Positions 8,104-16,796 of a DNA stretch of 64,000 bases are shown in pieces; within the stretch, counting starts at the first letter, position 1; every line of letters starts with the position of its first letter. The position numbers were made by a program, and so were the translations under genes. The stretch comes from Pseudorhodoferax sp. Leaf265. GTDB lineage: Bacteria; Pseudomonadota; Gammaproteobacteria; Burkholderiales; Burkholderiaceae_C. The stretch lies in NCBI RefSeq assembly GCF_001422365.1, contig NZ_LMMT01000012.1, positions 126,712 to 190,711 of the forward strand, read 5' to 3'. The notes below the pieces were generated by a model, which did not search any database, was not told where the DNA came from, and saw only the letters and a program-made list of their open reading frames with translations.

Positions 8104-9072
8104 TCACTCCTTGGTGGAAAGGACTTTGGCGAACACCGCCGCGTCCACGTTGCCGCCGCTCAGCACTGCGCCCACGGCCAGGCCGCGCAGCGCCGCGCGC
8201 TCCTTGAGCGCAGCCGCAAAACCGGCCGCGCCCGCGCCTTCGGCCACGTTGTGCGTGTCGACGAACAGGGCGTGCATGGCGGCCGCCACTTCGGCGTCCG
8301 TGACCTGCACCACATGGTCCAGGCCCTCGGCGAGGATGGAAAGCGCCTGGGCGTCCGCCACCCGGCAGGCCATGCCGTCGGCCAGCCGCGTCGTGACGGG
8401 CGCCTCGACCACGCGGCCGGCGGCCAGCGAGTCGGCGTAGGTGGTGGCGTGCGCGCTGACCACGCCGACGATGCGCACGGCATGGCCCAGCGCACGCTTG
8501 GCAGCGATGGCCGCGCAGGCCCCCGAACCCTGGCCGATGGGCACGTAGGCCACGTCCAGCTGCGGCACCGCGCGCAAGAACTCCCACCAGTACGTGGCCA
8601 CGCCCTGCACCAGCGCCGGGTGGAAGCTGGGCACCATGTGGGCACCGCGCTCCGCTGCCAGGCCGATGGCGAACTCGCGGCTTTCCTGGAAGTCGTGGCC
8701 ATGTTCGATGAGCGTGACGCCCAGTGCGCGCATGGCGGCGTTCTTCTCGACCGAGTTGCCGTGCGGCACGACGATGGTGCAGGCCACGCCATGGGCGCGC
8801 GCGGCCCAGCCGATGCTCTGGCCGTGGTTGCCGCGCGTGGCGCTGATCACCTCGGCCGGCAGCGGGCCGGCCGCCGCGAGCGCAGCGAAGTAGCTCAGGC
8901 CACCGCGGATCTTGAACGCGCCCACCGGCGTGTGGTTCTCGTGCTTGAGCCAGCAGTCCGTGCCCAGGCGCTGGCTGGCCAGCGCCCAGCGGTGCTGGGG
9001 CGTGGCCGGGAATGCGCGGTGCACGAGCACGGCGGCGCGCTCGATCTCGGCCAGCGTGGGCAGGGCCGTCAT
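8104..9072 (-). CDS. Threonine/serine dehydratase-like PLP enzyme
   Basis: Fold-type II pyridoxal-phosphate enzyme, 322 residues. The PLP-lysine motif is [12 protein letters not shown] near residue 55, the substrate loop is ATRGNHGQS, and the phosphate-binding Gly-rich loop is GQGSGACAA. It lacks a C-terminal ACT regulatory domain, so it is of the catabolic type. It would catalyse beta-elimination of a hydroxy amino acid (threonine, serine or hydroxyaspartate class) to a keto acid and ammonia. The ATG at 9072 overlaps the PhzF stop (ATGA), so translation is coupled. A longer reading of the frame up to 9858 is a shadow of phzF. Confidence 0.87.
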   Translation of the reverse strand: MTALPTLAEIERAAVLVHRAFPATPQHRWALASQRLGTDCWLKHENHTPVGAFKIRGGLSYFAALAAAGPLPAEVISATRGNHGQSIGWAARAHGVACTIVVPHGNSVEKNAAMRALGVTLIEHGHDFQESREFAIGLAAERGAHMVPSFHPALVQGVATYWWEFLRAVPQLDVAYVPIGQGSGACAAIAAKRALGHAVRIVGVVSAHATTYADSLAAGRVVEAPVTTRLADGMACRVADAQALSILAEGLDHVVQVTDAEVAAAMHALFVDTHNVAEGAGAAGFAAALKERAALRGLAVGAVLSGGNVDAAVFAKVLSTKE

Positions 9073-9986
9073 AGCAGGACGGTGCCCTCGATGCAGACGG
9101 TCGAATGACCGCCGACCCAGACCTGCCCAGCGTCGTCGCGCGCGATGTACACGGTGCCGTCGCGGCCCAGGCAGGCGCCCTGCGTGGCCACGTAGGGCGC
9201 GGCGATGTGGCCATCGGCGATCAGCCATTGCGCCAGGCTGGCGTTCAGGCTGCCGGTGACGGGGTCTTCGGGGATGCCGTCGGCGGCGGCGAATGCGCGC
9301 ACCACGAGCGAGGGCGCAGGCGCTGCAGCCGGCGTGGACGCGCCGAAGGCCCGCGCCTCGCGGTTGCCACGCGCGATCAGCGGCGTGGCCGCCGCCCCGT
9401 CGAGCGCGGCCACGCCCACCGTGTGCCCCAGGGCCTTGAGCAGCATGTGGTCGGGCTGCAGGCGCAGCACGGTGGCCGGCTCGTCCAGCAGCAGCGAGAA
9501 CCACACGGGCCCGTTGTCCAGCACCTGGCTGCTGACGATCTGCGCGGGCTTCAGGCCCAGCGCCGAGGCCACCTGGGCCAGTTCGGTCGGGCGCGGTGCG
9601 CTGCGCTTGAGCGCCGGCGCGGCGAAGGCCAGGCGGTCGCCCTCGCGCCGGATGCGCACCAGGCCCGCGCCGCACTGCTGCACGATGGCCTCGCCGCCGC
9701 GCGGCTGGCCGCCCGAGGCCAGCCAGGCATGGCAGCTGCCCAGCGTGGGGTGGCCGGCGAACGGCAGCTCGCCACCCGGCGTGAAGATGCGCAGCCGGTA
9801 GTCGGCACCGGCCTCGGTGGGCGGCAGCACGAAGGTCGTCTCCGACAGGTTGGTCCACTGCGCGAAGCGCTGCATCTGCGCGTCGGTGAGGCCGGTGGCG
9901 TCGAGCACCACGGCCAGCGGGTTGCCGTAGTAGGCCTGGTCGGTGAAGACGTCGACCTGGCGGAAGGGGCGGGAGCGGGGTGTCAT
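9069..9986 (-). CDS. PhzF family isomerase/epimerase
   Basis: Two-domain PhzF-fold protein, 305 residues. It starts [19 protein letters not shown] and has the catalytic-Glu context [10 protein letters not shown], a PFAGHPTLG loop and a second-domain EDPVTGS motif, all standard for the family. PhzF itself isomerises dihydro-hydroxyanthranilate; most family members have unknown substrates. Here it is embedded in an amino-acid operon and coupled by ATGA overlaps to the GST gene before it and the dehydratase gene after it. Phenazine synthesis is unlikely because no other phz genes are present. A role in proton shuffling on an amino or keto acid is inferred. Confidence 0.87.
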   Translation of the reverse strand: MTPRSRPFRQVDVFTDQAYYGNPLAVVLDATGLTDAQMQRFAQWTNLSETTFVLPPTEAGADYRLRIFTPGGELPFAGHPTLGSCHAWLASGGQPRGGEAIVQQCGAGLVRIRREGDRLAFAAPALKRSAPRPTELAQVASALGLKPAQIVSSQVLDNGPVWFSLLLDEPATVLRLQPDHMLLKALGHTVGVAALDGAAATPLIARGNREARAFGASTPAAAPAPSLVVRAFAAADGIPEDPVTGSLNASLAQWLIADGHIAAPYVATQGACLGRDGTVYIARDDAGQVWVGGHSTVCIEGTVLL

Positions 9987-10615
9987 GACAGGGGGGCGTC
10001 GAGTACGCCGACGGCGCCGGGCCGTGCGCTCACGGCCTGGTACCAGCGGTCCAGGTGGGCGCGCTGCGGGCGCGCGGAGGCATCGAGGGGCAGGCCGTAC
10101 CAGCGGTGGATCTCGCAGGCCACGGGGATGTCGGCCATCGTGAAGTCCGCGCCGGCCAGGTAGGGGCGGCGCGCGAGTTCGGCGTCCAGCAGGTCGAGCA
10201 GCGGCTCGGTCTCGGCGATGGAACGCGCGATGGCGGCGTCGTCGCGCTGCTCGGCTGGCGTGCGCACGAGCTGCACGAAGGCAGCGCGGCCGGCCGGGTT
10301 CAGCGTGGTCTGTTGCCAGTCCATCCACATCTCGGCCGTGAAGCGCGCGTTCAGCGGCTCGGGGTAGAGCGTGCCGGCCGCGTGGCGCGCGCACAGGTAG
10401 CGCACGATCACGTTGGATTCCCACAGCGTGACCTCGCCGTCTTCCAGCAGCGGCACCATGCCGTTGGGGTTCTTGCCGCGGTAGTCGGGCTCGGTCACCA
10501 GGCCGAAGTGGCCGCCAGCGTCGGTGCGCTGGGCCGACAGGCCCAGTTCCTGCACCGCGAAGACCACCTTGCGCACGTTGATGGAGCTCATGCGGCCCCA
10601 GATGTGGAGCGTCAT
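9983..10615 (-). CDS. Glutathione S-transferase family protein
   Basis: Protein of 210 residues with a thioredoxin-like N-terminal domain ([20 protein letters not shown], then [26 protein letters not shown]). The ESN motif typically contacts the glutathione gamma-glutamyl group. The C-terminal half is all-helical with the common [13 protein letters not shown] motif. Cytoplasmic; conjugates or isomerises electrophiles. In this operon it may process a reactive intermediate. ATG 10615 overlaps the aminotransferase stop and its own stop overlaps the phzF start, each by four bases. Confidence 0.88.
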   Translation of the reverse strand: MTLHIWGRMSSINVRKVVFAVQELGLSAQRTDAGGHFGLVTEPDYRGKNPNGMVPLLEDGEVTLWESNVIVRYLCARHAAGTLYPEPLNARFTAEMWMDWQQTTLNPAGRAAFVQLVRTPAEQRDDAAIARSIAETEPLLDLLDAELARRPYLAGADFTMADIPVACEIHRWYGLPLDASARPQRAHLDRWYQAVSARPGAVGVLDAPLS

Positions 10616-11826
10616 AGCTGGACCGCGGCGGCGGGCTGGCCGCTGCGCTGGGCCTGCAGGGCCTCGCGGATGGTCTGTGCCAGCGCCGCGATGCCGATGT
10701 CGATCTGGCTGGCGCTGGCCGTCACGAAGGACAGGCGCATGGTGTCGCTCTCGGGCGTGTCGGCGTAGAACGCGGCGCCGGGCACGAAGGCCACGTTGCG
10801 CTCGACCGCGCGCGGCAGCAGCGCCACCGCGTCCAGCCCGGCCGGCAGCCGCACCCACAGGAACATGCCGCCCACGGGCCGGCTCCACTGCACGCCTTCG
10901 GGCATCTCGCGCTCCAGCGCGGCCAGCATGTGGTCGCGCTGGCTCTTGTACAGCGCGCGGATGGTCGGCACGTGGCGCGCCAGGAAGCCGTCCTGCATCA
11001 CCTGCGCCACCATGCGCTGGTTGAAGCTGGGGCTGTGCAGGTCGGCCGCCTGCTTGGCCTGCAGCAGCTTGGGATAGACCGCAGGCGGCGCCACCAGGAA
11101 GCCCAGCCGCAGGCCCGGCGCCAGCACCTTGGAGAACGAGCCCAGGTACAGGCAGCCGTCCGGGTTGCGGGAAGTCAAGGGGGCCGGCGGCGGCTGGTCG
11201 AACCACAGGTCGCCGTAGGGGTTGTCCTCCAGCAGCGGCACGCCGGCGTTGGCGGCGGCGGCCACCACGGCGGCGCGGCGCGCCTCGCTCATGGTGCGGC
11301 CGGTCGGGTTCTGGAAGTTCGGCAGCAGGTAGGCGAAGCGGGCGCGCTCGGCACCCTGGCCGGCCTTGGCCGCCAGGTCGTCGGCAAGCACGCCTTCGTC
11401 GTCGCTGGCGACCGACACGGCGCGCGGCTCCATCGGCGTGAAGGCCTGCAGTGCGCCCAGGTAGGTCGGCGTTTCCACCAGCATGCGGCTGCCGCTGTCC
11501 AGCAGGATCTTGGCCACCAGGTCCAGGCCCTGCTGCGAGCCGGTGGTGATCAGCACCTGCGCCGGGTCGACCTTCCAGGGCAGGCCGGCGGCCACCATCT
11601 CGCGCAGCGGGCCGTAGCCTTCGCTGGCGGCGTACTGCAGCGCGGCGGGACCGTCCTCGGTCAGCACCTTCTCGCAGGCGGCGCGGAACTCGGCGACCGG
11701 GAAGGTCTTGGGCGAGGGCAGGCCCCCGGCGAAGCTGATGATGCCGGGCTTCTCGGTGACCTTGAGGATCTCGCGGATCACCGAGGGGTTCATCTTTTGG
11801 GCGCGGGCGGCCAGGGTCCAGGACAT
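10612..11826 (-). CDS. PLP-dependent aminotransferase (fold type I)
   Basis: Aspartate-aminotransferase-superfamily enzyme of the 2-aminoadipate/LysN-like group, 404 residues. Motifs: [14 protein letters not shown] near the start, [10 protein letters not shown], the NFQNPTG substrate region, the PLP-Lys motif [14 protein letters not shown] and a C-terminal [10 protein letters not shown]. It transfers the amino group from an amino acid to 2-oxoglutarate; the substrate is unknown. Two adjacent ATG codons are possible: 11829 forms an ATGA overlap with the EamA stop, while 11826 sits at better distance from AAGGAG. I list the latter. Confidence 0.88.
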   Translation of the reverse strand: MSWTLAARAQKMNPSVIREILKVTEKPGIISFAGGLPSPKTFPVAEFRAACEKVLTEDGPAALQYAASEGYGPLREMVAAGLPWKVDPAQVLITTGSQQGLDLVAKILLDSGSRMLVETPTYLGALQAFTPMEPRAVSVASDDEGVLADDLAAKAGQGAERARFAYLLPNFQNPTGRTMSEARRAAVVAAAANAGVPLLEDNPYGDLWFDQPPPAPLTSRNPDGCLYLGSFSKVLAPGLRLGFLVAPPAVYPKLLQAKQAADLHSPSFNQRMVAQVMQDGFLARHVPTIRALYKSQRDHMLAALEREMPEGVQWSRPVGGMFLWVRLPAGLDAVALLPRAVERNVAFVPGAAFYADTPESDTMRLSFVTASASQIDIGIAALAQTIREALQAQRSGQPAAAVQL

Positions 11827-12767
11827 CATGTGCTCCTTGTGGCGGTCTTGGTTGTCGGTTCGGAAGAGGATGCGGGTCGGGCCAGATTCTTGCCCAGGAC
11901 GACCGTGGCGACCACGGCGGCGGCGAATCCCAGCGTCACGGTGTCCAGTGTCTCGCCCAGCAGCGGCACCGCCGCCAGGATCGACAGGAAGGGCTGCAGC
12001 AGCTGCGTCTGGCTCACGCGCAGCGCGCCGCCCAGGGCCAGGCCGCGGTACCAGGCGAAGAACCCGATCCACATCGAGAACACGCCCACGTAGACGAAGC
12101 CGGCCCAGGCGCTGGGCGCCACCGGCGTGGTGGGCCACAGCCACAGCGTGGCCGGCAGCGTGAGCGGCAGAGCCAGCACGCAGACCCAGCAGATCACGCG
12201 CTCGGCGCCGAGTTCGGGCGTGACCTTGGCGCCGTACACGTAGCCCAGCGAGGCCGCGAGCACGGCGCCCACCAGCAGCAGGTCGGCCCACTCGAAGCCG
12301 AAGCCGCCGCCGTGCTGCGCCGCGCGCAGCACCGAGAACACCACCACCAGCACGCTGCCGGCCGCCGCGCAGAGCCAGAAGCCCAGCGGGGCGCGCTGGC
12401 GCATGACCGCTGCCGCCACGGCCGCCGTGGCCAGCGGCAGCAGCGCCGTGATGACGGCCGCGTGGCTGGCCGTGACCACGCGCAGCGCATAGGCTAGCAG
12501 CAGCGGGTAGCCGACCACGTTGCCGAGCACGGCCATGGCCAGCGGCACCAGGTGCCGGCGCGCCGGCAGCGGCGAGCGCGTGGCCAGCAGGAACAGCACC
12601 GACAGCACGCCGGCCAGCGCGGCCCGCCCCAGCGTGACGAACCAGGGCGACAGCTGCGGCGCCGCGGCCGTGCCCGTGGCCAATCGCGTCATGGGCAGCG
12701 TGATGGCGAACAGCGCCACGCCGAGCACGCCCAGCCAGAGCCCGAGGTTCTCGTCGCGCGTGCTCAT
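11826..12767 (-). CDS. EamA/DMT family transporter
   Basis: Drug/metabolite-transporter superfamily protein, 313 residues, about ten membrane segments made of two EamA repeats (roughly 15-145 and 165-295). The second repeat has the typical VSQTQLLQPFLSILAAVPLLGE motif. Family members export amino acids, such as threonine/homoserine, or other metabolites across the inner membrane. It is coupled by ATGA to the upstream LysE gene and overlaps the aminotransferase start. As one of three exporters in the operon it argues for metabolite efflux as part of the pathway. Confidence 0.88.
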   Translation of the reverse strand: MSTRDENLGLWLGVLGVALFAITLPMTRLATGTAAAPQLSPWFVTLGRAALAGVLSVLFLLATRSPLPARRHLVPLAMAVLGNVVGYPLLLAYALRVVTASHAAVITALLPLATAAVAAAVMRQRAPLGFWLCAAAGSVLVVVFSVLRAAQHGGGFGFEWADLLLVGAVLAASLGYVYGAKVTPELGAERVICWVCVLALPLTLPATLWLWPTTPVAPSAWAGFVYVGVFSMWIGFFAWYRGLALGGALRVSQTQLLQPFLSILAAVPLLGETLDTVTLGFAAAVVATVVLGKNLARPASSSEPTTKTATRST

Positions 12768-13363
12768 GCCTGCAGCATCCAGGCGGCGGTGAGCACCAGC
12801 ACGGCGGCCATCGCGCGGTTGAACCACAGCAGCCGCTGCCCCTGCGCCAGCCACTGCCGCAGCAGCGCACCCATCAGCGCGTAGGTCAGGTTGCTGAAGA
12901 AGGCGAAGCACAGCATCAGCGGCAGCACGACCGCCAGCCGTGGCAGCAGATCCTCGCGGCCGGCGATCCAGCCGGCGACGATGGCCAGCGCCAGCATCCA
13001 GGCCTTGATGTTGACGAACTGCAGCGCCATGCCCTGCACGAAGCCCACGTTCAGCTTGCGTGCATCGGCCTCGCCGAGCCGGGCGCTGCGCGCGAGCTTG
13101 AAGGCCAGCCACAGCAGGTAGGCCACGCCGAGCAGCTTGATCGCGAGCGCCAGGGCCGGCTGGGCGACCACCAGCGCGCCCAGGCCGGCGGTGCACAGCA
13201 GCAGCACCAGGCCCCAGCCCGCCGGCACGGCCCAGATGAAGGGCATGGCATGGCGCAGGCCGTGGTTGGCCGCCAGCGCCGACGACAGCGCGGTGTTGGG
13301 CCCGGGCGAGAAGCTCATGGCCGTGGCCAGCAGCAGCAGGGCACTCAGTTCGCTTGCATTCAT
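12764..13363 (-). CDS. LysE/RhtB family amino acid exporter (operon promoter-proximal)
   Basis: Inner-membrane exporter, 199 residues, about six membrane segments, with the signature SFSPGPNTALSSALAANHG and a mid-protein FVNIKAWMLAL motif. The start is ATG 13363 (MNASELSALL). An 18-codon upstream extension of the frame has no ribosome site and runs through the control region. It is first of the seven genes and divergent from the MocR gene, sharing the CTGTA-box region. It is related to but distinct from the exporter at 7468-8100. Confidence 0.87.
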   Translation of the reverse strand: MNASELSALLLLATAMSFSPGPNTALSSALAANHGLRHAMPFIWAVPAGWGLVLLLCTAGLGALVVAQPALALAIKLLGVAYLLWLAFKLARSARLGEADARKLNVGFVQGMALQFVNIKAWMLALAIVAGWIAGREDLLPRLAVVLPLMLCFAFFSNLTYALMGALLRQWLAQGQRLLWFNRAMAAVLVLTAAWMLQA

Positions 13364-13368
13364 AGGGA

Positions 13369-13437
13369 TACAGACTCTATAGTCATGACCAACACACCAC
13401 CAATACAGTTCGGCCATTCTGTAGCGCTACTGTATTG
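13369..13437. promoter_or_regulatory. CTGTA-box array between LysE operon and MocR gene
   Basis: Four copies of the pentamer CTGTA or its complement TACAG occur at 13369, 13404, 13419 and 13430. The last two are direct repeats 11 bp (one helix turn) apart. The outer arms form a perfect inverted repeat CAATACAG (13401-13408) / CTGTATTG (13430-13437), and a palindrome GTAGCGCTAC sits at 13421-13430. MocR-type regulators usually bind direct repeats in their own divergent promoters, so this is the probable operator. Confidence 0.6.
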
Positions 13438-13476
13438 TTCGACAAGCCGATACATCTGCCGACAGGACGACCCCTC

Positions 13477-14889
13477 ATGCTCATGCGCACCGCCTCGCAG
13501 TCGCTGACCGAACAGCTGGCCGCGTATTTCGCCGAACGCATCGGCGACCGGCTGCTGGCCGCCGGCACACGCCTGCCCTCGGTGCGCCAGTGTGCCGAGC
13601 AGCACGGCGTGAGCCCGGCCACGGTGGTGGCCGCCTACGACCGGCTGCTGGCCCAGGGCCTGGTGGAGGCGCAGCGCAACCGCGGCTTCTTCGTGCGCGA
13701 GCAGCGCGTGGCGCCGCCGGCCGCTGCGGCGACCAGCCCCTCGCTGGCCGCCGCGCCGGCCTGGCGCCGCCAGGTCGACGCCGCGGCGCTCATGCGCGGC
13801 ATGTTCCAGAGCGGCAGCCAGTTGCCGCAGCCCGGCATCGGCGTGTTCCCGGTCGATTGGCTGGCCGGCGACATCGTGGCCGCGGGCGTGCGCCGGGTCA
13901 CGGCGGGGCAGGGGCTCAAGGCCTTGTCGCTGCAGTACGGCGACCCGTCCGGCGATCCGGCGCTGCGGCGTGCGCTGTCGCACAAGCTGGCCGACCTCAG
14001 CGTGCCGGCCGCGCCCGAGCAGATCGTCACCACGGTGGGCGCCACGCATGCGCTGGACCTCGTGAGCCGCACGCTGCTGCGCGCCGGCGACCATGTGATG
14101 GTGGAGGAGCCCGGCTGGGCCATCGAGTTCGCGCGGCTGCAGGCGCTGGGCGCCGTGATCCTGCCCGTGCCGCGGCGCGCCGACGGGCCCGACATCGAGG
14201 TCATGGCGCGCTACTGCGAGGCCCATGCGCCCAAGCTGTTCGTCAGCGTGAGCGTGCTGCACAACCCCACGGGCTACTGTCTGACGCCCGGCAGCGCGCA
14301 CCGCGTGCTGACCCTGGCCAATGCACACGACTTCCACATCGTCGAGGACGACACCTACAGCCACCTGGCGCCCGACCACGCCACGCGGCTCTGTGCGCTC
14401 GACGGGCTGCAGCGCACCATCTACGTGAGCGGCTTCGCCAAGATCCTGGCGCCGGGCTGGCGCGTGGGCTACCTGGCCGCGCCGACCGACCTTGTCGAGC
14501 GCCTGCGCGACACCAAGATGCTGACGACGCTGACCACCCCGGCGCTGCTGGAGCAGGCCATGGCCTGGTGCATCGAGCAGGGCCAGCTGCGCCGCCACGC
14601 GCAGCGCGTGCGCACGCGGCTGGACCAGGCGCGCGCGCGCAGCGTGAAGCTGGCGCGTGCGGCCGGCTGCAGCTTCGTCAGCGAGCCGGCCGGCCTGTTC
14701 GGCTGGGTCGACACGGGTGTGGACACCGAGGCGCTGGCCCTGCGCCTGCTGGACGAGGGCTACCTGCTCGCGCCTGGCGCGCTGTTCCACGCCGGCCGCA
14801 AGCCCGGCACGCTGATGCGCATCAACTTCGCGACCACGCAGGCCCAGGCCTTCTGGAAGGTGTTCGAGCGCGTGCGCGGGGCGATGTAG
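13477..14889 (+). CDS. MocR-type regulator (GntR HTH fused to aminotransferase domain)
   Basis: Transcription factor of 470 residues. The N-terminal winged helix (about 1-75) includes LPSVRQCAEQHGVSPATVVAAYDRL. The rest is a fold-type I aminotransferase-like domain with ISGFAKILAPGW-type PLP-lysine context (YVSGFAKILAPGWRVGY), so it probably binds PLP and senses an amino acid adduct. Start chosen at ATG 13477 (a second Met follows 2 codons on); the in-frame TTG at 13435 lies inside the operator repeat and has no ribosome site. It is divergent from the seven-gene exporter/aminotransferase operon, its likely target. Confidence 0.9.
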   Translation: MLMRTASQSLTEQLAAYFAERIGDRLLAAGTRLPSVRQCAEQHGVSPATVVAAYDRLLAQGLVEAQRNRGFFVREQRVAPPAAAATSPSLAAAPAWRRQVDAAALMRGMFQSGSQLPQPGIGVFPVDWLAGDIVAAGVRRVTAGQGLKALSLQYGDPSGDPALRRALSHKLADLSVPAAPEQIVTTVGATHALDLVSRTLLRAGDHVMVEEPGWAIEFARLQALGAVILPVPRRADGPDIEVMARYCEAHAPKLFVSVSVLHNPTGYCLTPGSAHRVLTLANAHDFHIVEDDTYSHLAPDHATRLCALDGLQRTIYVSGFAKILAPGWRVGYLAAPTDLVERLRDTKMLTTLTTPALLEQAMAWCIEQGQLRRHAQRVRTRLDQARARSVKLARAAGCSFVSEPAGLFGWVDTGVDTEALALRLLDEGYLLAPGALFHAGRKPGTLMRINFATTQAQAFWKVFERVRGAM

Positions 14890-14895
14890 CGCCCG

Positions 14896-14908
14896 AATTC
14901 GAGCGCAA
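14896..14908 (+). promoter_or_regulatory. Ada-box-like element upstream of oxygenase
   Basis: AATTCGAGCGCAA follows the E. coli Ada box rule AAT-N6-GCAA and matches the E. coli ada element at 11 of 13 bases, as I recall that sequence. It lies just upstream of where a -35 would be for a possible -10 TAGAGT at 14940-14945, matching the geometry at E. coli ada. A TAGAGT-driven transcript would begin close to the oxygenase ATG at 14952. Confidence 0.6.
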
Positions 14909-14951
14909 GCAACGGGGTGCGGGCGCTGGCCGGCTGCCCTAGAGTGGGCCC

Positions 14952-15653
14952 ATGCAGACCTCGCTCCTGGACGATGCCGCCACCGACCTGGCCACCGCGC
15001 TCGACGCCGAAGGCCATGCCGTGTTGCCTGGCCTGCTGGCGCCTGCGCAGTGCGAAGCCCTGGCCGCGCTGTACCCACAGGACGCGCTGTACCGCAGCAC
15101 CGTGGTCATGGCGCGCCACGGCTTCGGCCGCGGCGAGTACCGTTACTTCGCCTACCCGTTGCCGCCCCTGCTCGCACAGCTGCGCCAGGCGCTGTACCCG
15201 CAGCTGGTGCCCATCGCGAACCGCTGGAACCAGCGGCTCGGCCGGGCGCTGCGCTACCCCGCGACGCTGGACGCCTTCCTCGCGCGCTGCCACCGCGCCG
15301 GCCAGACGCGGCCCACGCCGCTGATCCTGCAGTACGGCGCTGGCGACTACAACTGCCTGCACCAGGACCTCTACGGCGAGCACGTGTTCCCGCTGCAGGT
15401 GGCGATCCTGCTGTCGCGGCCCGGGGTGGATTTCACGGGCGGCGAGTTCGTGATGACCGAGAGCCGGCCAGGTGTCCAGCACGCCCACGTGGTGCCGCTC
15501 GCCCAGGGCGATGCGGTGGTCTTCGCCGTGCACCAGCGGCCGGGCGTGGGCCCCACGGGCCGCATGCGCCGGCTGGAGATGCGCCATGGCGTGAGCCGGC
15601 TGCTCGGTGGGCGGCGCCACACGGTCGGCCTGATCTTCCACGACGCGGCCTGA
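14952..15653 (+). CDS. 2OG-Fe(II) oxygenase, PF09859-like (alkylated-DNA repair type)
   Basis: Protein of 233 residues resembling the Oxygenase-NA family found beside Ada in many bacteria and predicted to demethylate damaged bases oxidatively. The Fe(II) site is complete: the HxD motif in NCLHQDLYGEHVFPLQ, a downstream His in EMRHGVSR, and an Arg-rich strand (GGRRHTVGLIFHD) for 2-oxoglutarate. The region PGVDFTGGEFVMTE is typical. It precedes ada by 69 nt with an Ada-box-like element before each gene, so alkylation induction through Ada is likely. The product of 16789-17400 is a degenerate paralogue. Confidence 0.87.
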   Translation: MQTSLLDDAATDLATALDAEGHAVLPGLLAPAQCEALAALYPQDALYRSTVVMARHGFGRGEYRYFAYPLPPLLAQLRQALYPQLVPIANRWNQRLGRALRYPATLDAFLARCHRAGQTRPTPLILQYGAGDYNCLHQDLYGEHVFPLQVAILLSRPGVDFTGGEFVMTESRPGVQHAHVVPLAQGDAVVFAVHQRPGVGPTGRMRRLEMRHGVSRLLGGRRHTVGLIFHDAA

Positions 15654-15689
15654 GTTCCAGCGCAAGAACCGGAGTGCTTGCGCTGGAAC
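15653..15689. promoter_or_regulatory. Second Ada-box-like element and 13-bp inverted repeat before ada
   Basis: AGTTCCAGCGCAA (15653-15665) is a direct copy, 20 of 25 bases over the wider region, of the element before the oxygenase. It forms the left arm of a perfect 13-bp inverted repeat (15654-15666 and 15677-15689) with a 10-nt spacer. In DNA this could be two facing Ada sites; in RNA it would be a strong stem between the two genes. No T-run follows, so it is not a simple terminator. Confidence 0.55.
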
Positions 15690-15722
15690 TGCGCCGCACA
15701 CTGCAGGCCACAGGAGAACACC

Positions 15723-16796
15723 ATGCACACGACCATCCCGAACGCTTACGACAACGACGACGCGCGCTGGGCCGCCGTGCAGGCGCGCGACGCGCGCGCC
15801 GACGGCTGTTTCGTCTACGGCGTGAAGACCACGGGCGTGTTCTGCCGGCCCAGCGCTGCCGCCCGCCTGCCCCGGCGCGAGAACGTGGAGTTCTTCGCGA
15901 GCGCGCAGGCGGCCGAGGCCGCGGGCTACCGCCCGAGCCGCCGCCCAGCGGCCGACCGCAGCGCGCTGGCGCAACAGCGCGCCACGCTGATCGCCCAGGC
16001 CTGCCGGCGCATCGAGGCCGCAGAGCTGCCGCCCCCGCTGGACGTGCTGGCGGACGAGGCGGGCATGAGCGCCTTCCACTTCCACCGCGTGTTCAAGGCC
16101 GGGACCGGGCTCACGCCCAAGGCCTATGCCTCTGCCTTCCGTGCACGCCGGCTGCGCGAGGAGCTTGCTGCCAGCGAAGCCTCGGTCACGCAGGCCATCT
16201 ACGGGGCCGGCTTCAACTCCAACAGCCGCTTCTATGCGGCCTCGCAGGAGTTGCTGGGCATGCATGCGCGCGACTACCGGGCCGGCGGTCCCAACATGCG
16301 CATCCGCTTCGCGGTGGGCCAGTGCGCGCTGGGTGCGATCCTGGTCGCGCAGAGCCAGCGCGGCGTCTGCGCCATCTTGCTCGGTGACGACGCGGAGCAG
16401 CTGGTGCGCGACCTGCAGGACCAGTTCCCCAAGGCGCAGCTGCTGGGCGGCGATGCCGGCTTCGAGCAGCTCGTGGCCCAGGTGGTGGGCTTCGTCGAGG
16501 CGCCGGCGCTGGGCCTGGACCTGCCGCTGGACGTGCAGGGCACGGCCTTCCAGCAGCGGGTCTGGCAGGCGCTGCGCGAGATCCCGCCCGGCGCCACCGT
16601 CAGCTATGCCGAGGTGGCCGCGCGCATCGGCCAGCCCAAGGCCGTGCGCGCCGTGGCCCAGGCCTGCGGCGCGAACCGGCTCGCGGTCGCGATCCCCTGC
16701 CACCGCGTGGTGCGGCACAGCGGCGAGCTGTCGGGCTACCGCTGGGGCGTGGAGCGCAAGCGTGCGCTGCTGCTGCGCGAGGCCGAGGGTGGTTGA
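15723..16796 (+). CDS. ada: Ada: methylation-response regulator / O6-methylguanine-DNA methyltransferase, degenerate zinc site
   Basis: Protein of 357 residues that aligns end to end with E. coli Ada: N-terminal methyl-acceptor domain (1-80), AraC-type HTH (about 85-185) and C-terminal methyltransferase domain with PCHRV (Cys326) and the SGYRWGVERK tail. The N-domain is unusual. E. coli uses four zinc Cys (38, 42, 69, 72). Here only the first survives (Cys41 in FCRPS); the others are Ala45, Ser72 and Pro75. Phosphotriester repair and the zinc-dependent activation switch may be lost or altered, while O6-methylguanine repair should be intact. The ATG has AGGAG. It overlaps the next gene by 8 nt. 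Confidence 0.92.
   Translation: MHTTIPNAYDNDDARWAAVQARDARADGCFVYGVKTTGVFCRPSAAARLPRRENVEFFASAQAAEAAGYRPSRRPAADRSALAQQRATLIAQACRRIEAAELPPPLDVLADEAGMSAFHFHRVFKAGTGLTPKAYASAFRARRLREELAASEASVTQAIYGAGFNSNSRFYAASQELLGMHARDYRAGGPNMRIRFAVGQCALGAILVAQSQRGVCAILLGDDAEQLVRDLQDQFPKAQLLGGDAGFEQLVAQVVGFVEAPALGLDLPLDVQGTAFQQRVWQALREIPPGATVSYAEVAARIGQPKAVRAVAQACGANRLAVAIPCHRVVRHSGELSGYRWGVERKRALLLREAEGG

Noticed and set aside
8104-9858. Possible fusion of the dehydratase with an upstream domain
   Set aside because: The N-terminal part is the shadow of phzF. The dehydratase starts properly at the ATGA overlap at 9072.
13435-13476. TTG 13435 as start of the MocR protein
   Set aside because: The codon lies within the inverted operator repeat and lacks a ribosome site. 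Met 13477 starts right before the GntR domain.
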